From Chryseolinea sp. H1M3-3 (GTDB lineage: Bacteria; Bacteroidota; Bacteroidia; Cytophagales; Cyclobacteriaceae): 64,000 bases of DNA. Made by a program: the position numbers and the translations under genes. The notes below the pieces were generated by a model. That model made no database searches. It was not told the DNA's origin and saw nothing but the letters and a program-made list of their open reading frames with translations. The stretch is from contig NZ_JARKMY010000002.1 of NCBI RefSeq assembly GCF_029360725.1, positions 62,001-126,000 on the forward strand, given 5' to 3'. Every line of letters starts with the position of its first letter. Position 1 is the first letter of the stretch. Shown piece after piece: positions 59,509-64,000 of this stretch.

Positions 59509-59928
59509 TTAGCTTTTTTGCGTTTGCGCTTGCTGTGCGATTTTGACAATGGACTCAATAGTTTTGTTGAATCCTTCGACTGTGGAGGGTTTAGTAAGAA
59601 AGTCTGTAGCGCCGGCACTGAGACAGAATTCTTTTTCGGATTGTGACGAGGAGGTGGTAAGGATGGCTACAGGGATATGCTTAAATTCTTCCGAAAGTTT
59701 AATCCTACTGAGTACTTCACGGCCATGCATCTTAGGGAGATTTAGGTCAAGAAGAATAATATTGGGGAATTTTTTACACGATTTAAGATAAGGTAGGACT
59801 TTGTCGCCTTGTCTGACAATGTCCATGGTAAAATTTACGCCATTGTCCTGCAGGGCATCCTGCATTAATTCAACATCATCCTGGTCATCTTCAACCAAAA
59901 GGATAGTTAGGTTGTTAAAGTTAGGCAT
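59509..59928 (-). CDS. Single-domain response regulator (Rcp1-like)
   Basis: The 139-residue receiver domain has the acidic pair Asp14-Asp15 (VEDD), the phosphorylation site Asp61 in LLDLNLPKMHG, the threonine in LTTSSSQ and the lysine in FLTKPSTVEGF. There is no output domain, as in Rcp1-type partners of phytochrome-like kinases. It is divergent from the CheB-CheR-kinase fusion with 71 bases between the starts, so the fusion kinase is the most likely phosphodonor. Confidence 0.93.
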   Translation of the reverse strand: MPNFNNLTILLVEDDQDDVELMQDALQDNGVNFTMDIVRQGDKVLPYLKSCKKFPNIILLDLNLPKMHGREVLSRIKLSEEFKHIPVAILTTSSSQSEKEFCLSAGATDFLTKPSTVEGFNKTIESIVKIAQQAQTQKS

Positions 59929-59999
59929 TTAGAAAAATTTACAAAATGGCATAGATTTTTAGGATCCCAAATGTAATTGATTTCGAGATAAGTTTTAAT

Positions 60000-62900
60000 A
60001 TGGCTAAAGATACGCTTGAAAGGAAGCGAAAATTAATTTCCCCCACTCATATTATTGGTATAGGAGCCTCCGCGGGGGGTATGGAGGCAATTCATGATCT
60101 GTTTGATTACATGCCCACAAACACGGGATTTTCATTTGTTGTGGTTCAGCATCTTTCTCCGGATTATAAAAGTTTAATGGCAGAACTGCTTTCCAAACAT
60201 ACCGCAATGCAAGTGAGGGAGGCTTCCAATAATATGGCCGTTGAGCCGGATTGTATATATGTTATTCCTACCAAAAAACTCATCTCCATAAAGAATGGCC
60301 GGCTAAAACTGGACGATAAATTAAAATCTCGTGCCCCGAATCACGCTATAGATGTCTTTTTTGAATCTCTTGCTAAGGATCAGAAGAAAAAAGCGGTCGG
60401 GATTATTTTATCGGGGACGGGCACAGACGGCACCAAAGGTCTGGCCGCAATTAAGCAGGCCGGAGGTATTTCTGTTGTACAAGATCCGTTAACGGCAGCT
60501 TTCGATGGTATGCCGAACAGTGCCGTAGAAAGTGGCTCGGCCGACTTTATTCTGCCTCCCGAAATGATTGGAGAAGAACTTGTAGCATTTATAAAAGATG
60601 ATTCTTTAGTGAAATCATTAAAAGCATTTAGCCAGAAGGACGAAGACACGCTACGGGAAATCCTGGATCTATTGAACAAGACCACACGCCAGGACTTTAA
60701 TCACTATAAGCGACCAACACTATTCAGGAGGTTAGCCAAAAGGATGACTGAGTTGAATATCGGCAGTCTTCAGCAATACAGAGATTATGTATTTGAACAC
60801 GAAGAAGAAATTAAAACCTTAAGCCGGGAGTTTCTCATTAATGTTACCAAATTCTTCAGAGATCCTGAGGCGTTTGAATTCCTACGAACCGAAGTAATCC
60901 CTGCCATTTTTTCCAACAAAAAACCAGACGATACGATTAAAGCCTGGGTGGTTGCCTGCAGTAGTGGGGAAGAGGCATATTCTATTGGTATATTATTTCT
61001 GGAGTATGTTGAGAAATCAGGAAAGGTATTCCCTAACATTAAAATTTTTGCGACGGATATTGACCTGGACGCGCTGGAGACGGCTTCGAGAGGAGTATAT
61101 CCCACGACCATTCAAAAAGATGTTCCCAAAGAACTTCTTTCAAAATATTTTATGCAGGAAGGCGGATACTTCCGTGTAACCCCCGAGTTGCGGAAGCTTG
61201 TTGTTTTTGCTAACCATGACGTGATGCAAGATCCTCCGTTCAGTCGATTGGATCTTATCACCTGTCGGAATATGTTTATTTACGTTAATACAACGTTGCA
61301 ACGTAAAGCATTGAAAAAGTTTCATTTTGCGATGAACGTAAATTCCTATCTGATGATGGGACCGAGCGAAAACATCGGAATCTTAAAAGATGTGACCCAA
61401 GAGGTAAGCAGGAAGTGGAAGGTGTATAAATGTGTCACTAAAAGAATGGACAGTGATACAATATTTTCGCCGCTTGAAAATGCTGTATATCCTAAACTTC
61501 AATCTCCCAATAGTAGAACGGGTGCTATCAATCTAACAGAGATTCTCAAAGATACGTTGTTGGAGGATCGTCGCGTAGCGTTGATTTTGATTGATAAGGA
61601 ATTTAATGTTAAACAAGCCATTGGCAGTTATAAAAGTTTCATGCGATTTCCTGAGGAGAGTTTCAACTTCAATTTGCTCCGCATGGTCTCTCCCGATCTC
61701 GCCGTTGCGCTTGGCGTGGCCGTTAGAAAAGCGATGGCTGATAATGAAAAGGCCACGATGAAAAACATTTTGTTGCATGAACCCGATAGCGTGCGAACCG
61801 TAAACGTTATTGTAAAGCCGTATACCCAACGCGCGGATTTTCAGCACCCTTTTATCTCGGTCTTAATCGAGGATGCCCAAGAACCAAAACTCAATCGAAG
61901 TACGCTTTCAACAGGCGTTGTTGACAACAATGAGCAATTTTTGGCTTTGGAGCGAGAATTAAACGAAACTCGCGAAAATCTACAGGCCGTGATTGAGGAA
62001 ATGGAAACTGTAAATGAAGAGCTACAGTCCAGCAATGAGGAAATGATTTCAACGAACGAAGAGCTTCAAAGTACGAACGAGGAACTTCAATCGTTGAATG
62101 AAGAGCTTCACACGGTAAGTGCGGAACATCAGCAAAAAATAAAAGAGCTTTTCGAACTCAATGACGACCTCAATAATTATTTTAACAATTCTGATATAGG
62201 TCAGATTTTGGTGGACAGTCACATGATCATTCGCAAATTCAGTCCCTCATCCAAACGAATGATCAATCTCATTGAAACAGATATCGGGCGACCACTTCAG
62301 GATATAACTTCCAACCTCCGAAACATAAATTTCGTGAACGAAGTCAATAAAGTAGTTAAGACATCGAAACCTATAGAGAAAGAAGTTCAAACTGAAGACA
62401 AGTACTATCTGATGCGGATAAGTCCGTATGTACGCCGCGATAAATCGTTCGATGGCGTTGTTGTCAATTTTATTGATATATCCCAATCAAAAAGATTGAC
62501 TAGTATTATCGAAGGAATCTTTGAAAGTTCTACCAATGGCATTGCTGCAAAAAAAGCGATTCGTGATAACAACAATAAAATTATTGACTTCGAATATCTG
62601 GCAGTGAATGAAGCAATGGAGAGAATGTTTAATGTAGAACATGGCTCCCTTGTGGGTAAGCGGTTGCTTGATACATTCAAAGAGGGCAAAGGCAAATATC
62701 TTCCCGTATATATCAACGTGGTGGAGACAGGGATTCCGGCGCAGTTGGAGTTTTATAACGAGCACCAGGACAAATGGTACGAGACTTCAATTGTCAAAAT
62801 GCTCGATGGTATTGTTACAACGCATATCGACATTACGGAACGGAAAAAAAGCGCCGACCTGATTGCTCAGGGCTATGCGGACCTGAAGCGAACATCTGAG

Positions 62901-63680
62901 AAATTATCTGAGTCTAACAGGCAGCTTGAACGGTCGAATTTTGACTTGATGCAATTTGCATCTGTTGCTTCTCACGATCTGAAAGAGCCTTTAAGAAAAA
63001 TTCAAGCTTTTGGAAATATTCTGGAGGCGAAGATCAAGAACAAACTTTCGGAGAATGAACTAAGTTACTTCTCCAAAATGATTTCTGCATCGAATAGGAT
63101 GCAGGCATTAATTGACGATGTACTAACGCTATCGAAATTATCAAATGGTAATTCAATTAAAGTAAAGACAGATCTTAATCAAATTATCCAACAGATTAAA
63201 GATGATTTGGAGATAACCATTCATGAAAAGAATGCTGTAATAAAAAGTCAGCCGTTACCTCTTATTGAAGCAGTACCGGGGCAAATGCATCAAGTGTTTC
63301 AAAATCTTATTAGTAACGCTTTAAAGTTTGGTAACAAGAAATCTCCCACCGTTAGCATCACATCGGAACCGATAAGTGAGGAGCAGGCAAAAGAATTGAA
63401 TATTCGTCCAGCGGATTACGTGCAGATACTCGTCAGTGATAATGGGATTGGATTCGAAGATGAATACAGAGAAAAGATATTTGGAATATTTCAACGACTT
63501 CATGGAAGAAACTACGAGGGAACCGGTATAGGTCTCGCAATTGCGAGAAAGATTATCGAGAACCATGGAGGATTCATCGTTGCAACAGGACGTGTCAACA
63601 AAGGTGCTAAGTTTTACATCTTTCTACCTTTAGTGTCAAAAAAAGTTGTTGCTAATAAATACTTGCAAAACGCACATTAA
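60000..63680 (+). CDS. CheB-CheR-PAS histidine kinase fusion protein
   Basis: The 1226-residue protein runs: CheB methylesterase (about 1-195; catalytic Ser24, His51 and Asp143), CheR methyltransferase (about 205-480; FFRDPEAFEF, VVACSSGEEAYSIGI, ATDID), a PAS-like region (about 510-630), a coiled coil with near-perfect NEELQS repeats (about 650-715), two PAS domains (about 720-835 and 840-960), a HisKA domain with the phospho-accepting His992 (ASHDLKEPL) and a HATPase domain (N-box Asn1102/1106, DNGIGFED at 1147, GTGIGLAIARK). No membrane helix is visible. Such fusions are known in Bacteroidota and cyanobacteria; the coiled coil is thought to be the methylation target. The divergent response regulator is its likely partner. 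Confidence 0.94.
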   Translation: MAKDTLERKRKLISPTHIIGIGASAGGMEAIHDLFDYMPTNTGFSFVVVQHLSPDYKSLMAELLSKHTAMQVREASNNMAVEPDCIYVIPTKKLISIKNGRLKLDDKLKSRAPNHAIDVFFESLAKDQKKKAVGIILSGTGTDGTKGLAAIKQAGGISVVQDPLTAAFDGMPNSAVESGSADFILPPEMIGEELVAFIKDDSLVKSLKAFSQKDEDTLREILDLLNKTTRQDFNHYKRPTLFRRLAKRMTELNIGSLQQYRDYVFEHEEEIKTLSREFLINVTKFFRDPEAFEFLRTEVIPAIFSNKKPDDTIKAWVVACSSGEEAYSIGILFLEYVEKSGKVFPNIKIFATDIDLDALETASRGVYPTTIQKDVPKELLSKYFMQEGGYFRVTPELRKLVVFANHDVMQDPPFSRLDLITCRNMFIYVNTTLQRKALKKFHFAMNVNSYLMMGPSENIGILKDVTQEVSRKWKVYKCVTKRMDSDTIFSPLENAVYPKLQSPNSRTGAINLTEILKDTLLEDRRVALILIDKEFNVKQAIGSYKSFMRFPEESFNFNLLRMVSPDLAVALGVAVRKAMADNEKATMKNILLHEPDSVRTVNVIVKPYTQRADFQHPFISVLIEDAQEPKLNRSTLSTGVVDNNEQFLALERELNETRENLQAVIEEMETVNEELQSSNEEMISTNEELQSTNEELQSLNEELHTVSAEHQQKIKELFELNDDLNNYFNNSDIGQILVDSHMIIRKFSPSSKRMINLIETDIGRPLQDITSNLRNINFVNEVNKVVKTSKPIEKEVQTEDKYYLMRISPYVRRDKSFDGVVVNFIDISQSKRLTSIIEGIFESSTNGIAAKKAIRDNNNKIIDFEYLAVNEAMERMFNVEHGSLVGKRLLDTFKEGKGKYLPVYINVVETGIPAQLEFYNEHQDKWYETSIVKMLDGIVTTHIDITERKKSADLIAQGYADLKRTSEKLSESNRQLERSNFDLMQFASVASHDLKEPLRKIQAFGNILEAKIKNKLSENELSYFSKMISASNRMQALIDDVLTLSKLSNGNSIKVKTDLNQIIQQIKDDLEITIHEKNAVIKSQPLPLIEAVPGQMHQVFQNLISNALKFGNKKSPTVSITSEPISEEQAKELNIRPADYVQILVSDNGIGFEDEYREKIFGIFQRLHGRNYEGTGIGLAIARKIIENHGGFIVATGRVNKGAKFYIFLPLVSKKVVANKYLQNAH

Positions 63681-63787
63681 TGAAGCGGTCGTTTCAAATT
63701 TGGTCATAGAGACATGTGAAGGGCTACTGTGATCAGGCCTTCTAACCGTTCGAAAGCTGAAACAAACGGATCTGTGCGAATGAGATG

Positions 63788-64000
63788 TTATGCTTCTTTG
63801 AAAGGGTAGTTGGATGGGACGTGAGTCACTTTAACGTCAGGTATTTTAGGTTGAAGCCAGGAAACCAGCCATTCCATTCCCGGCTCTTCGCTTTCTGCGT
63901 GACCCAATACAATCAACGACATGGGTAGCTGCATGGATTGAGCGTCGCGGATATACTCGGCGGTTTCCCATTCACTAATTTCGCCAACAATAAGTACATC
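63788..64000 (-). CDS. Nif3-like dinuclear metal centre protein, partial (N-terminus beyond the window)
   Basis: The reverse strand is open from the window edge to a TAA at 63788-63790, giving the last 70 residues. DVLIVGEISEWETAEYIRDA, LIVLGHAESEEPGMEWL and VTHVPSNYPF match the C-terminal end of the Nif3/DUF34 family; the metal-ligand histidine and glutamates are in GHAESEEPG. The family has a toroidal hexameric structure and a still debated metal-related function. It converges on the CheB-CheR-kinase gene. Confidence 0.85.
   Translation of the reverse strand, partial: DVLIVGEISEWETAEYIRDAQSMQLPMSLIVLGHAESEEPGMEWLVSWLQPKIPDVKVTHVPSNYPFKEA

Noticed and set aside
62000-62120. Short repeated DNA units
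   Set aside because: They encode the NEELQS coiled-coil repeats of the fusion kinase; spacing and reading frame explain them, and there are no spacers as in a CRISPR array.

Overview
The window looks like a piece of the chromosome of a member of the Bacteroidota, most likely of the order Cytophagales. The evidence is the set of type IX secretion and gliding parts (a PorT-like barrel, a PorE-like OmpA lipoprotein-type protein, a PorP/SprF barrel and a type B C-terminal sorting domain), Bacteroidota-only families (DUF5606, DUF6624, DUF2911), several TAnnTTTG-type -7 promoter boxes, and start codons preceded by A-rich leaders without clear Shine-Dalgarno sequences. The genus cannot be fixed from the sequence alone. 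I saw no transposase, prophage, CRISPR array, tRNA or rRNA, and no clear pseudogene; genes are dense and only one gap exceeds 300 bases.

Layout. 1-5.7 kb holds housekeeping and envelope genes: a partial DUF5606 gene, engB, a PorE-like protein, ubiE overlapped by porT, and an SDR. 6.0-10.5 kb has a small secreted protein, a lipoprotein and a large ABCG-type transporter with an N-terminal TerB-like domain, all on the minus strand. 10.6-19.3 kb is a minus-strand signalling island: a HAMP-GAF-coiled-coil protein, CheR, CheB, a membrane GAF protein, a Cache-HAMP-GAF-PAS-PAS-SpoIIE phosphatase, a SiaB-type kinase and a SiaC-type phosphoprotein. This resembles the SiaABC partner switch of Pseudomonas, but there is no SiaD diguanylate cyclase and the chemotaxis methylation enzymes stand without a chemoreceptor. 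19.4-29.4 kb holds metabolic and envelope genes, including a rhomboid protease fused to MORN-like repeats and a TonB C-terminal domain.

29.4-42.7 kb is a molybdenum cofactor region (moaA, moaD, moaE, mobA, moaC, moeA). It is split by a four-gene operon: an ECF sigma factor, a membrane protein with a TonB C-terminal domain, a large secreted protein with seven FG-GAP-like repeats and a type B sorting domain, and a PorP/SprF barrel fused to an OmpA peptidoglycan-binding domain. A voltage-gated potassium channel gene lies between moaC and mobA, and a GntP permease and glycerate kinase follow moeA in an overlapping operon. 42.8-50.0 kb holds ffh, DUF2911, a retropepsin-like protease / RimK / AstE-like trio, glutaminyl cyclase, a NIPSNAP protein and mtgA.

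50.2-58.9 kb is a deoxy-sugar region with two modules. The plus-strand module (mutarotase, lactonase-type amidohydrolase, SDR dehydrogenase) suits an oxidative L-fucose or L-rhamnose route. The minus-strand module (L-rhamnose isomerase and the bifunctional rhamnulose-1-phosphate aldolase/lactaldehyde dehydrogenase) suits the phosphorylated L-rhamnose route; no rhamnulokinase is in the window. Between them lie a DUF6624 protein, a DUF2130 protein and a WYL regulator. The right end has a single-domain response regulator divergent from a giant CheB-CheR-PAS-histidine kinase fusion, then the C-terminal end of a Nif3-like protein. The strongest leads for new biology are the CheR/CheB-GAF-SiaABC-like island and the sigma factor/type B adhesin/SprF-OmpA operon.
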